DNA of 64,000 nucleotides, from NCBI GenBank assembly GCA_963822955.1, contig CAWGJS010000002.1, forward strand, positions 2,418,001 to 2,482,000, written 5' to 3'. The notes below the pieces were generated by a model, which made no database searches, had not been told where the DNA came from, and saw nothing but the letters and a program-made list of their open reading frames with translations. Origin of the DNA: JAJYUU01 sp963822955. Lineage in GTDB: Bacteria > Actinomycetota > Actinomycetes > Streptosporangiales > Streptosporangiaceae. This document shows, piece by piece, positions 54,510 to 63,122 of the stretch (positions are counted from its first letter, which is position 1; each line of letters opens with the position of its first letter). Both the position numbers and the translations under genes were made by a program.

Positions 54510-54585
54510 ATATTTGGCCAAAAAGTTATCGGCCAAATATTGCCGAAAACGCCCTTTTATGGTATAGTGTGCCTCAATAACACTA
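54510..54585 (+). promoter_or_regulatory. Promoter with two inverted repeats upstream of the methyltransferase gene
   Basis: TTGCCG (54540-54545), 17 bp, TATAGT (54563-54568) form a good promoter. ATATTTGGCC-N11-GGCCAAATAT (54510-54540), a perfect 10-bp inverted repeat, ends on the -35. TAGTGT-N9-ACACTA (54565-54585) overlaps the -10 and transcript start. Both have the form of repressor sites; the first could instead terminate the upstream gene. They stand out as A+T-rich in this region. Confidence 0.6.
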
Positions 54586-54595
54586 GCCTGGGGCG

Positions 54596-55453
54596 ATGGA
54601 CACCAGCCCGAGCTTTACCGCTCTGACAGCAGCTGCCGCCCGCGCGGCGCACCTGGTGGTCGACCAGCCGCCCTACATCTTCTCCGACACTGGTGCCGCT
54701 GCCATTCTCGGCGACCTTGCCGCCGGGCTGGTCAGGTACCACGAAGAGAACCCATCGCATCCGGTCCTGGCAACCGCACGCGGCCAGGTGCTGTGCCGCA
54801 GCAGGTATGCCGAAGCCCACCTCACGGCCGCGGCTGCCGCCGGAGTGCGCCAGTACGTGCTCCTGGGCGCAGGCCTCGATACCTTCGCATGCCGCTCCGC
54901 CCTTGCCGGGCAGCTCGCCGTCTGGGAGGTCGACCATCCCGCCACGCAGGCGTGGAAACGCGGCGCGCTTGCCTCAGCACATATCGGCGCCAGTGCGCGC
55001 GTTACCTTCATCCCCGCCGAGTTCGGGAGCGGCTCGCTGGCCCCTGCTCTGCAGGCTGGCAGTTTCGACTTCGGCCGGGCCGCCGTTATCAGCTGGCTGG
55101 GCGTCACGATGTACCTGGACGATCACGCCATCCGCGACACGCTCGCCGCGCTGTCCGGCTGCGCGCCCGGCACGGAACTGATCTTCGATTACATGCTGCC
55201 CGCCGGCCTGCGGGATGAGACGGCCGACAGCTATGTCAGGCAGGTCGCCGCGGCCGCAGCGGACCGGGGCGAGCCATGGCTCACCTTCGCAAGCCCTGCC
55301 GAGATAACCGCGTTGCTGGCCGAATTCGGCTTCACCGTCGCCGAGCATGTCCGGCAGCGCGACGCCATTCCGGCCGAGCTGTGGGAGAGGCTCGATGCGC
55401 TGCGCCCAGTAGAGCTGTCGGTGATCGCCCGGGCGACCCGCCAGGTGCGGTAG
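54596..55453 (+). CDS. LCM-type SAM-dependent methyltransferase
   Basis: 285 residues of the leucine-carboxyl-methyltransferase-like group common in actinobacteria. RGQVLCRSRYAEAHLTAAAA precedes the SAM loop YVLLGAGLDTFACR. VWEVDHPATQAWKR holds the acidic residue for the ribose. AVISWLGVTMYL and TELIFDYMLP are later family motifs. The substrate of these proteins is mostly unknown; some act in O-methylation of secondary metabolites. The promoter carries two operator-like repeats. Confidence 0.88.
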   Translation: MDTSPSFTALTAAAARAAHLVVDQPPYIFSDTGAAAILGDLAAGLVRYHEENPSHPVLATARGQVLCRSRYAEAHLTAAAAAGVRQYVLLGAGLDTFACRSALAGQLAVWEVDHPATQAWKRGALASAHIGASARVTFIPAEFGSGSLAPALQAGSFDFGRAAVISWLGVTMYLDDHAIRDTLAALSGCAPGTELIFDYMLPAGLRDETADSYVRQVAAAAADRGEPWLTFASPAEITALLAEFGFTVAEHVRQRDAIPAELWERLDALRPVELSVIARATRQVR

Positions 55454-55470
55454 CGCAGTACAGTCGCCGA

Positions 55471-56049
55471 ATGCAGTTTGAGCCGCGCCTGCGCCAGGGC
55501 ATTCACGACGGCACCATCACGCTGGCGTTCCGCCGGTGGCGCCGATGCCAGGTCGTCGCAGGCCATCACTACCGCACCGGGATCGGCATGGCTCTGGCCG
55601 AGACCGTCGACGTTGTCGAGCCGGCGGACATCACGCTCGCGCAGGCGCGTGACGCCGGATTCGACTCGGCGCAGGCGCTCATCGATGACCTGCGCGGCGA
55701 TCCGGCACTGCCGCTGTACCGCATCAGGTTCCGTCCGCTCGACGCGCCAGATCCGCGGGACGAGCTGGCGGCCAGCGCGATCTTGACCGATAGCGAGGCC
55801 GCTGCGATTGCCGCCCGGCTCGCGCGGATGGACCGGGCCAGCAAGCGCGGCCCGTGGACGGTGCAAGTGCTCACCACGATTGCAGGCCAGCCGGGCGTCT
55901 CGTCGGCGATACTCGCCCCGGAACTTGACTGGGAACGCGCTGACTTCAAGCTCCATGTCCGCCGCCTGAAGGAACTTGGCCTGACGATCAGCCTCGACGT
56001 CGGCTACCGGATCTCGCCGCGTGGCGCCGCCTACCTGGCCCGCCAGTAA
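55471..56049 (+). CDS. ASCH-domain-like hypothetical protein
   Basis: 192 residues. ATG 55471 is 17 bp after the methyltransferase stop; the frame opens earlier inside that gene. The first 110 residues (FEPRLRQGIHDGTITLAFRR, VVAGHHYRTGIGMALAETVD) resemble the ASCH/PUA-like RNA-binding fold. The C-terminal 80 residues look like a winged helix (GPWTVQVLTTIAGQPGVSSA, LKELGLTISLDVGYRISPRG). This would suit a nucleic-acid-binding protein. Function unknown. Confidence 0.7.
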   Translation: MQFEPRLRQGIHDGTITLAFRRWRRCQVVAGHHYRTGIGMALAETVDVVEPADITLAQARDAGFDSAQALIDDLRGDPALPLYRIRFRPLDAPDPRDELAASAILTDSEAAAIAARLARMDRASKRGPWTVQVLTTIAGQPGVSSAILAPELDWERADFKLHVRRLKELGLTISLDVGYRISPRGAAYLARQ

Positions 56050-56075
56050 CCCCGGGGCGGCATCGGGCGCGCTGG

Positions 56076-56993
56076 CTAGTAGCCAGCGACTGGGTCGACG
56101 ACTCCCATCAGCGGCTCGCCGGCCGCGAACCGCGCCACGTTGTCACGGATCCGGATTGCCAGCGGCCGCCTGACCATCTCCGGGGTGTCAGCCGTGTGCG
56201 GCGTAATGATGCACCGTTCGAGCGTCCAGAGCGGGTGATCGTCCGGCAACGGCTCGGGATCGGTCACGTCCAGCGCAGCGCCGCCGATTTCGCCACGCTC
56301 CAGCGCGGTCACCAGCGCGCCGGTATCTACATGCCCGCCGCGGGCGACGTTGACCAGCCAGCCGTCGGGCCGCATTGCCGCTAGCTGCCCCGTTCCTATG
56401 ATCTTCTCGGTCTCCGGGGTCAGCGCCAGCGCCAGGAAGACGACCTTCGCGTCGGACAGCGCCACCGGCAGCATCTCGGTGGGCAGAGTCTCCCTCGCCC
56501 CCGGAACCGGCTCCAGGCGGCGGCGCACGACTGTCGCGTTAGCCCGGAACGGCGCGAGGAGCTCGAGCAGCTTCACCGTGATCCCGCCGCCGCCGAGGAT
56601 GGTGACCGGCTCGTCGTACAGCGACTGACCGGCCGGCGGCCCCCACTTCCCAGCCTCGATCCGCGGGCGCAACGACCTCAGCCCGGCCAGGGCGAGCATC
56701 AGGGCGTGCTCGGCGACCGGTTCGGCATAGCTCTGCTTGGCGCAGGTCCAGATGCGGTCCGGGCCAAGGAGCCCGGCGGCGAGCACGAGCTCGACGCCCG
56801 CCGAAGAGAGCTGGACCCAGCGCGCCGCAGTGGCGTCGAGTGCACGGCGCAAGCCGTCGGTGTCCGGCGGCGATAGCCAGATCAGGGCATCAGCACGAGA
56901 ATCTGCGTCGGCCGGCACGCCGCCGCCAGCGCGGACGGCCTCAGCGGCAAAGTTGCCGCGACCCGGGCCGATGGCAACACGCGGTGGAGTCAC
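56076..56993 (-). CDS. D-2-hydroxyacid dehydrogenase
   Basis: 305 residues from GTG 56993; GTG 57005 overlapping the permease stop is an alternative. The NAD-binding domain has PVTILGGGGITVKLLELL. The substrate side shows LVNVARGGHVDTGALVTALE with the Arg, LDVTDPEPLPDDHPLW with the Glu region, and ITPHTADTPEM with the catalytic His. It reduces a 2-keto acid or oxidises a D-hydroxy acid in the cytoplasm. Coupled to the NCS1 permease gene upstream, it may process an imported compound. Confidence 0.85.
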   Translation of the reverse strand: MTPPRVAIGPGRGNFAAEAVRAGGGVPADADSRADALIWLSPPDTDGLRRALDATAARWVQLSSAGVELVLAAGLLGPDRIWTCAKQSYAEPVAEHALMLALAGLRSLRPRIEAGKWGPPAGQSLYDEPVTILGGGGITVKLLELLAPFRANATVVRRRLEPVPGARETLPTEMLPVALSDAKVVFLALALTPETEKIIGTGQLAAMRPDGWLVNVARGGHVDTGALVTALERGEIGGAALDVTDPEPLPDDHPLWTLERCIITPHTADTPEMVRRPLAIRIRDNVARFAAGEPLMGVVDPVAGY

Positions 56994-57004
56994 GCTGGCT
57001 GACA

Positions 57005-58522
57005 CTAGCCCGGGGTCGCCACGCCCTCGGCGCGCATGGCTCGGCGCGCCAGCAGGAAGTAAAGGACGCCGCCAGCCAGCAGCCCGATGAAGACGCTCAA
57101 GTCGGAGCCGAGCGGCCCGCCGGCCCGGCTCGCTAGCGGCCCGACATATGGCGGGTAAGCGTTGAGCCACAGCGCGGCGCACACCATGCCGGCGACCTGA
57201 GCGATGACGGCCGGCCAGTGCACGCCGCCGTTCCTGTAGTACCTTCCGGTTCGCTCATTGAGCAGCCCGTGGTAGTCGTACCTGTTGCCGCGCAGCCAGC
57301 TGTCGACCAGGTAGATGGCGCACCACGGCCCGAGCCACACGATGATGAACAGCAGGAAGTCGGCGAGCAGCGTGTAGAAGTCCGAGGAAAACACGGCGTA
57401 TCCGGCCAGGGCGCCGCAGATGAGAGCATCGATCGCCACGCACTGCAGCCGTTTCAGGCGCGGAACCAGGCTCTGCAGCGTCACACCCGAGGAATAAAGG
57501 TCCAGCGTGTTGATGGCGAACAGCTGGACGATGGCAAAGATCAGGTACGGCCAGACGAACCAGCCCGGGAATCCGGCTACCAGGCCGTTCGGGGTGGTCG
57601 CCGTAGGCACGCCGGTCGCGATCGCCGCGCCGAGGATCTCCAGCAGCGCCGACGGGATGGCGCCGCCAAGCGCCACGGCCAGCACGATCCGCTTCCTGTC
57701 CGCGTGACGCGGCAGGTAGCGAGAGTAATCGTTCGCGTTCTCGGTCCAGCCGAGGCCGCCTGCCGAGATCACCAGGGCGAGGAAGATAGTCAGGGCGCCC
57801 CAGCTCGCTCCGTGGGCCGGCAGGTGCAGGTTGACCTTCGGCACCGTCAGCACCGCCATCGCGGCGAACAGCACGACGAACGGCATCGCGAGCCAGCGCA
57901 GCACTCTGAGCACTGCCGCATGCCCGAGCAGCGGCAGCACCGCCTGGATCGCCACCGCGGCCACGATGAAGATGATCTTCGGTGCGATGCCGACGGCGAA
58001 GCCGGCCTTGGTCGCCAGCAAGATCGCGGCGAAGACGATCAGCGAGATGCCCTCGATCTCGAATCCGACCTGAGTGAGCCAGTTGAAGAACGACACCAGC
58101 CGGTTGCCGGTGGGCCCGAATGGCGCCCGGCTGATCCCGAAGGCCGTCGTACCCGCCGCCGGGCCCTGCAGGCTGGCCAGGCCGGTGAGGAGGTAAAAGA
58201 GGTTGCCGATCAGGATGACCACGACGGCCTGGGCGAAGGACAGCTTGAAGACCACGACGGCGATTGCGCCGTAGACGACGAATTCGACGTTCCAGACGGC
58301 GCCCGCCCACATCCAGAACAGGCCGCTCGGCTTGCCCCAGCGCTCAGCCGCCGGGACATGCTCGATGCCGCGTCGCTCAATCGTGGTGACCGAGGGCTCG
58401 GTACCTCCGCTGAGCCGGGAACCACCCGAACTCGCCACCGGCGGCCTCCCGCTAGTACGTTCGGTGCGCACAGCTGCAGGTCCGGCTGGCTGAACCGGCC
58501 CCCCGCGGTCCCAGTAAATCAA
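57005..58522 (-). CDS. NCS1 family nucleobase/allantoin permease
   Basis: 505 residues with about 12 membrane helices. Typical NCS1 blocks: RWGKPSGLFWMWAGAVWNVE, GTTAFGISRAPFGPTGNRLV, GLGWTENANDYSRYLPRHAD and INTLDLYSSGVTLQSLVPRL. The Asn/Tyr/Ser in GWTENANDYSRY belong to the substrate and sodium site. The first 45 residues are a disordered tail and the true start may be further in. It imports purines, cytosine, hydantoins or related compounds; the specific one is not predictable. Confidence 0.87.
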   Translation of the reverse strand: MIYWDRGGPVQPAGPAAVRTERTSGRPPVASSGGSRLSGGTEPSVTTIERRGIEHVPAAERWGKPSGLFWMWAGAVWNVEFVVYGAIAVVVFKLSFAQAVVVILIGNLFYLLTGLASLQGPAAGTTAFGISRAPFGPTGNRLVSFFNWLTQVGFEIEGISLIVFAAILLATKAGFAVGIAPKIIFIVAAVAIQAVLPLLGHAAVLRVLRWLAMPFVVLFAAMAVLTVPKVNLHLPAHGASWGALTIFLALVISAGGLGWTENANDYSRYLPRHADRKRIVLAVALGGAIPSALLEILGAAIATGVPTATTPNGLVAGFPGWFVWPYLIFAIVQLFAINTLDLYSSGVTLQSLVPRLKRLQCVAIDALICGALAGYAVFSSDFYTLLADFLLFIIVWLGPWCAIYLVDSWLRGNRYDYHGLLNERTGRYYRNGGVHWPAVIAQVAGMVCAALWLNAYPPYVGPLASRAGGPLGSDLSVFIGLLAGGVLYFLLARRAMRAEGVATPG

Positions 58523-58605
58523 GGCGACTAATCCAGCTCGCGGGAGGCCGCCGGTGGCAGGCTTGCAGGCATGCCGCCCCTAGCCGATGGCGCCGGCTCG
58601 TACCC

Positions 58606-59187
58606 GTGAGCGACGAGGAGATTGCGCAGGCCCTGATCGGCCCCGTGGTGCCGCATAATGCGCCGATCACGCTGGCCGAGTACGATCACGGCTGGCCAGC
58701 GCTGTTCGCGCGCGAGGCCGGCCGGATCCGGGCGGCGCTGGGCAGCACGGCGATAGTCCTCGAGCACGCCGGCTCCACGTCGGTGCCAGGTCTTGCCGCT
58801 AAGCCGATCATCGACATCGTGCTCGCTGTGCCGGACTCGGCCGACGAGCCTGCCTACGTCCCTGCGCTGGAGGCGGCTGGCTACGTGCTGCGGGCGCGCG
58901 AGCCCGGCTGGTTCGAGCACCGCATGTTCAAGGGTCCGGACACCGACATCAACCTGCACGTGTTCACCGCCGGGGCGACCGAGATCGACAAGATGCTGCT
59001 ATTTCGTGACTGGCTGCGCGCGAGCGATGCAGACCGGGACGCCTACCTTGACGTCAAGCGCGAGCTGGCGCAGCGCACCTGGCGCCATGTGCAGCACTAC
59101 GCCGATGCGAAGAGCGCGATCGTCGAGCAGATCGTGGCCCGCGCCGCCGCGGCCCAGCTTCCGCGGCGCGCTGACCCGCCTAGTTGA
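58606..59187 (+). CDS. GrpB family protein (nucleotidyltransferase fold)
   Basis: 193 residues: ITLAEYDHGWPALFAREAGR, LEHAGSTSVPGLAAKPIIDI, GYVLRAREPGWFEHRMFKGP, INLHVFTAG and the final RDAYLDVKRELAQR block define the GrpB/UPF0157 family. GSTSVPG and the following Asp make up the nucleotidyltransferase-like site. The function is not established. The gene overlaps the convergent acyl-CoA ligase by 8 bp. Confidence 0.88.
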   Translation: MSDEEIAQALIGPVVPHNAPITLAEYDHGWPALFAREAGRIRAALGSTAIVLEHAGSTSVPGLAAKPIIDIVLAVPDSADEPAYVPALEAAGYVLRAREPGWFEHRMFKGPDTDINLHVFTAGATEIDKMLLFRDWLRASDADRDAYLDVKRELAQRTWRHVQHYADAKSAIVEQIVARAAAAQLPRRADPPS

Positions 59188-60730
59188 CCTTGCGCTCGAG
59201 GCCCTGCCAGTAAGGTTCGCGGAGCTTGAACTTCTGCAGCTTGCCGGTCGCGGTGCGCGGCAGCGCGTCCCGCAGCTCGATCGATGTGGGGCACTTAAAG
59301 TGCGACAGCCGGGACCGGCAGTGGCCGATCAAGTCAGCCTCGGTGGCGGCACGGGCTGACCGCAAGACGACCAGGGCCTTGACGGTCTCGCCCCACTTCG
59401 CATCCGGGACGCCGATGACCGCGGCCTCGGCCACCGCCGGGTGCTGGTACAGGCAGTCCTCCACCTCGATCGAGCTGACGTTCTCGCCGCCCGTGATGAT
59501 GACGTCCTTCTTGCGGTCCGAGATCACCAGGTAGTCCCCCGCCTCGAGGTGGCCTCCGTCCCCGGTGTGGAACCAGCCGCCATCGAGCGCCTTCGCCGTC
59601 TCCTCGGGCTGCTCCCAGTACCCGGCGAACACGTGGTTCGACCTTGCCAGGACCTCTCCCTCGGAGTCGGTGCGGATCTGCACGCCGATCGCCGGCACGC
59701 CAGCCCGCGACTGCAGCCGCGCGCGCTCGACGGGAGGCAGGTCGTCCCACTCCGGCACCGCCCGGTTGATGGTCAGCAACGGCGCGGTCTCGGTCAGCCC
59801 GTAGATCTGGATGAACTCCCAGCCAAGCTCGGCCTCGACGCGCTCGATGGTCTTCGACGGCGGCGGCGCCCCGGCTACCACCATCCGCACGGTACCGCCA
59901 CCGGGGATCTCCTGCCCCGCGGCCCTGCGGTCTGTCGCGGCGGTCAGGATCGCTGCGACAACGGCCGGTGCTCCGCACAGCAGCGTCACGCCATGGGTGT
60001 CGATCCGGCGCAGGATCTCCTCGCCGTCGACCTTGCGGACCACGACCTGCGGCACCCCCATGCCGGTGACCGCGTACGGCATGCCCCAGCCGTTGCAGTG
60101 GAACATCGGCAGCGTGTGCATGAACACGTCCCGGTCGGTCACCGCGGTGTGCCAGCCGAAGGTTGCCGCGTTCAGCCAGCAGTTCCGGTGCGTGAGCTGC
60201 ACGCCCTTCGGGCGCGCAGTGGTACCGCTGGTGTAGTTGATGCTCGCGGTGGCGTCCTCGTCGGCCTGCCATGCGGCCGGCAGCGCACCATCGGCAGCGG
60301 GCGCGAACAGCTCGGCGTCGGCCGTCCCGTCCAGCACGATCCTGTGCTTGGCGCTGATGCCGCGCAGGCTCTCCTCCGACTCGGGATCGACCAGCAGGAC
60401 CGACGCTCCCGAGTGGTCGATGACGTAGCCGATCTCGTCGGCGTTGAGCCGGTAGTTGACCGGTACCAGGATCCGACCGTAGGCACTAACACCGAAGAAG
60501 GAGACCAGGAACCGGGCCGCATTCGGGCTCACGATCGCGACCCGCTCGCCGTGGCCGACACCCATCGCGTCCAGGGCCAGCGCCATGCCGCGAGCGCGGC
60601 TCTCCAGCTCCCGGTAGGTCAGCGAGCCGAGCGAGCCGACCGTCCCCGGCTCGTCAAATACGGCCGTCCGCTCGCCGTAGACGGCCGCACCACGGCTGAG
60701 GTAGTCACCGATAGTGAGCGGCACCTTCAT
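59180..60730 (-). CDS. Acyl-CoA synthetase (AMP-dependent ligase)
   Basis: 516 residues of the ANL superfamily. Motifs: P-loop INYTSGTTARPKGVQ, A4/A5 QIYGLTETAP, GGWFHTGDGGHLE, hinge SDRKKDVIITGGENVSS and the C-terminal Lys in PRTATGKLQKFK. Medium- or long-chain fatty acids are likely substrates, with other carboxylic acids possible. It activates the acid through an acyl-adenylate and then forms the CoA thioester. It stands alone with a short gap to the next gene. Confidence 0.9.
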   Translation of the reverse strand: MKVPLTIGDYLSRGAAVYGERTAVFDEPGTVGSLGSLTYRELESRARGMALALDAMGVGHGERVAIVSPNAARFLVSFFGVSAYGRILVPVNYRLNADEIGYVIDHSGASVLLVDPESEESLRGISAKHRIVLDGTADAELFAPAADGALPAAWQADEDATASINYTSGTTARPKGVQLTHRNCWLNAATFGWHTAVTDRDVFMHTLPMFHCNGWGMPYAVTGMGVPQVVVRKVDGEEILRRIDTHGVTLLCGAPAVVAAILTAATDRRAAGQEIPGGGTVRMVVAGAPPPSKTIERVEAELGWEFIQIYGLTETAPLLTINRAVPEWDDLPPVERARLQSRAGVPAIGVQIRTDSEGEVLARSNHVFAGYWEQPEETAKALDGGWFHTGDGGHLEAGDYLVISDRKKDVIITGGENVSSIEVEDCLYQHPAVAEAAVIGVPDAKWGETVKALVVLRSARAATEADLIGHCRSRLSHFKCPTSIELRDALPRTATGKLQKFKLREPYWQGLERKVN

Positions 60731-60782
60731 GAACGGCTCCTCGCGTCAGTTACTAGCTCTCCGAGCTACGTCGCTGAAGCCT

Positions 60783-61037
60783 TCATATCAGGATGACGGC
60801 GCGGCTGGCACGTCGCTGGGCAGCCGGATTAACGCATGGAGCGCCGGCCAGCTGACGCGGCCGCTCCTCGTGCGACGCCGCCGCACTGCGCGCGGCGATG
60901 GTGACCGGCACTGGGCGCGGCTGCCCCGCTGGCACTGCCACAAAGTCGGGCCGCCGCAGCACGAGCCACAGCGGGATTCCCGCCACAGCCAGGAAGAAGA
61001 CGGCCATCAACGGGATGTTGAGCCAGAGCCAGTTCAC
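60783..61037 (-). CDS. Small membrane protein
   Basis: 84 residues from GTG. AGGAGGTGA lies 6 nt upstream, one of the strongest ribosome sites in the window, which supports a real gene. One N-terminal membrane helix (LWLNIPLMAVFFLAVAGIPL), then a basic, disordered tail rich in Arg, Pro and Ala. No family recognised. It may share a transcript with the acyl-CoA synthetase downstream on the same strand. Confidence 0.68.
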   Translation of the reverse strand: MNWLWLNIPLMAVFFLAVAGIPLWLVLRRPDFVAVPAGQPRPVPVTIAARSAAASHEERPRQLAGAPCVNPAAQRRASRAVILI

Positions 61038-61245
61038 GAGACTTCACCTCCTGGGAGCGTCGGCGCCCTTCGCCGGCGTCATCTCCAGGCTCGGTCCCGA
61101 ACTTCTGAGTCAGTTCTGACTGCGGTTGGCCCCCGCCATGAAACTGCCGCCACGGGCAGGAGCCTGACGTCCGGCCGATGCTGTACTTCCATTCGATGAG
61201 GGCATCGGCGCCAGCGCTAGCGCGGTTATCAGCCATGATGGGGCG

Positions 61246-62322
61246 ATGGATCTCCCGGTGATGCCGCCTGTCGCGCCCATGCTCGCCAAGTCCGTGAAGG
61301 AGATACCGGAGGGCGCGCTGAGCTATGAGCCGAAGTGGGATGGCTTCCGGTCGATCATCTTCCGCGACGGCGCCGAGGTGGAGATCGGCAGCCGCAACGA
61401 GCGGCCCATGACCAGGTACTTTCCGGAGGTCGTCGCGGCAGTGCTGGCGAACTTCCCGGACCGGTGCGTGATCGACGGCGAGATTGTCATCCCGGACGCC
61501 GAGGGCCGCCGGCTCGACTTCGAGGCACTGCTCCAGCGAATCCACCCCGCTGACAGCCGGGTCCGGCTGCTGGCCGCGCAGACTCCGGCCTCGTTCGTGG
61601 CTTTCGACCTGCTGGCGGTCGGCGACTCCGATTGCACGCGGCTGCCATTCGAACGCCGCCGAGCGCGGCTGGAAGAGGCCCTGGCGGCAGCCGCGCCGCC
61701 GGTGTACGTGACTCCGGCCACCTCCGACCGGGACATCGCCACCGGGTGGTTCAGCCAGTTCGAGGGCGCCGGGCTCGATGGGGTGGTGGCCAAGCCGCTT
61801 GATGGCACCTACCAGCCGGATAAGCGGGTCATGTTCAAGATCAAGCATGAGCGGACAGCGGATTGCGTGGTGGCTGGCTACCGGGTGCACAAGAGCGGGC
61901 CGGACGCGATCGGCTCGCTCCTGCTCGGCCTCTATGACGACGCCGGGCGCCTGGCCAGCGTCGGCGTCGTCGGCGCGTTCCCGATGGCCAGGCGCCGCGA
62001 GCTGTTCGCCGAGGTCCAGCCCCTCGTCACCAGCTTCGAGGGTCATCCCTGGAACTGGGCGGGCGCGCTGGAGCAAGAACACGTGCGGCACCCGCGGGAG
62101 GCAGAGGGCAGCAGGTGGAACGCCGGAAAGGACCTGTCCTTCGTGCCGCTGCGGCCCGAGCGAGTGGCCGAGGTCCGGTACGAGCACATGGAAGGCACCC
62201 GCTTCCGGCACACGGCCCAGTGGATCCGGTGGCGCGACGACCGTGATCCGGCCTCGTGCGGCTTTGACCAGCTCGAGGAGCCGGTGAACTTCAGCCTCGC
62301 CGACATCCTCCCGCCGGCCTAG
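61246..62322 (+). CDS. ligC: ATP-dependent DNA ligase, LigC type
   Basis: 358 residues. Motif I with the adenylated Lys30 (YEPKWDGFR), motif III (CVIDGEIVI), FVAFDLLAV, motif IV (GLDGVVAKPLDGTYQPDKR), motif V (MFKIKHERTADCVVAGYR) and the OB domain ending VRYEHMEGTRFRHTAQWIRW. LigC ligases of actinobacteria are not essential and act in repair, including back-up base-excision repair. No Ku, polymerase or nuclease domain is fused and no Ku gene is in view. Convergent with the ABC permease, overlapping 4 bp. Confidence 0.92.
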   Translation: MDLPVMPPVAPMLAKSVKEIPEGALSYEPKWDGFRSIIFRDGAEVEIGSRNERPMTRYFPEVVAAVLANFPDRCVIDGEIVIPDAEGRRLDFEALLQRIHPADSRVRLLAAQTPASFVAFDLLAVGDSDCTRLPFERRRARLEEALAAAAPPVYVTPATSDRDIATGWFSQFEGAGLDGVVAKPLDGTYQPDKRVMFKIKHERTADCVVAGYRVHKSGPDAIGSLLLGLYDDAGRLASVGVVGAFPMARRRELFAEVQPLVTSFEGHPWNWAGALEQEHVRHPREAEGSRWNAGKDLSFVPLRPERVAEVRYEHMEGTRFRHTAQWIRWRDDRDPASCGFDQLEEPVNFSLADILPPA

Positions 62323-63122
62323 ACGCGGGCGGTGTCCAGGCGGAACCGCCAGGCGGCGCCGGCAACGAAGATGATCAGCCAGGCCAGGACGTTGACGACC
62401 CACGTCCAGTCGACGCCGTTACCGAGCATGGGGGTGTGCACCAGCTGATTGAGCCCGTACAGCGGAGTCCACTTGGCTATCTCCTGGACGACATGCGCGT
62501 ACTGGCTGACCGGAATGAACAGGCCGCCGGCGAAGGACAGCAGCGCGAGGATCAGCCCCATGAGCTGCATGACGTTCTCGGCCGGCAGCAGATAGCCGAT
62601 GAACAACCCGAACGCGGCGAACAGCAGCGACCCGATCCACACCGATACCCCGGTACCGATCCACAGCCCGACCGACATCGATGGCTTGTGCGTGACGATG
62701 CCCGCGATGTAAACCGCCGCCACTGAGCAGAAGCCGAGCACCAGCGCTGTCGCGATCTTGATGATGATGTACGCGGCCGGCGACAGCGGGGTCAGCCGCA
62801 GCTGCCTGCTCCAGCCCTGGGCGCGCTCGATGGAAACCATGGCGCCGCAGAACGTGGTCGCCAGGACGGCGCCGTACAGCGCGAGGCTGATCATGACGAA
62901 TGCCGACACATTGCCGTTCCCGACCGACTGAGTGTCGTAGGTCTGGCCCGTGCCGAAGAGCAGGAAGAACACCACCGGAACGACGATCGCGATGATGACG
63001 GTGCGGCGGTTGCGAATCAGCCGGCGGATCTCCAGCTTCAGCGCCGTCAGGTTAAACCCGCCCAGCGCAGGCGGGCGGCGACCGCTCAGGTCAGGCGAGA
63101 TGGTGGCAGGTGCGATACTCAT
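62319..63122 (-). CDS. ABC-2 type transporter permease
   Basis: 267 residues with about six membrane helices. The pattern is that of DrrB-like permeases: LIRNRRTVIIAIVVPVVFFL, CGAMVSIERAQGWSRQLRLT, PLSPAAYIIIKIATALVLGF, GYLLPAENVMQLMGLILALL. It overlaps the ATPase gene by 4 nt (ATGA), so a two-component exporter is formed. Substrate unknown; drug or lipid export is usual for this group. Confidence 0.87.
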   Translation of the reverse strand: MSIAPATISPDLSGRRPPALGGFNLTALKLEIRRLIRNRRTVIIAIVVPVVFFLLFGTGQTYDTQSVGNGNVSAFVMISLALYGAVLATTFCGAMVSIERAQGWSRQLRLTPLSPAAYIIIKIATALVLGFCSVAAVYIAGIVTHKPSMSVGLWIGTGVSVWIGSLLFAAFGLFIGYLLPAENVMQLMGLILALLSFAGGLFIPVSQYAHVVQEIAKWTPLYGLNQLVHTPMLGNGVDWTWVVNVLAWLIIFVAGAAWRFRLDTARV

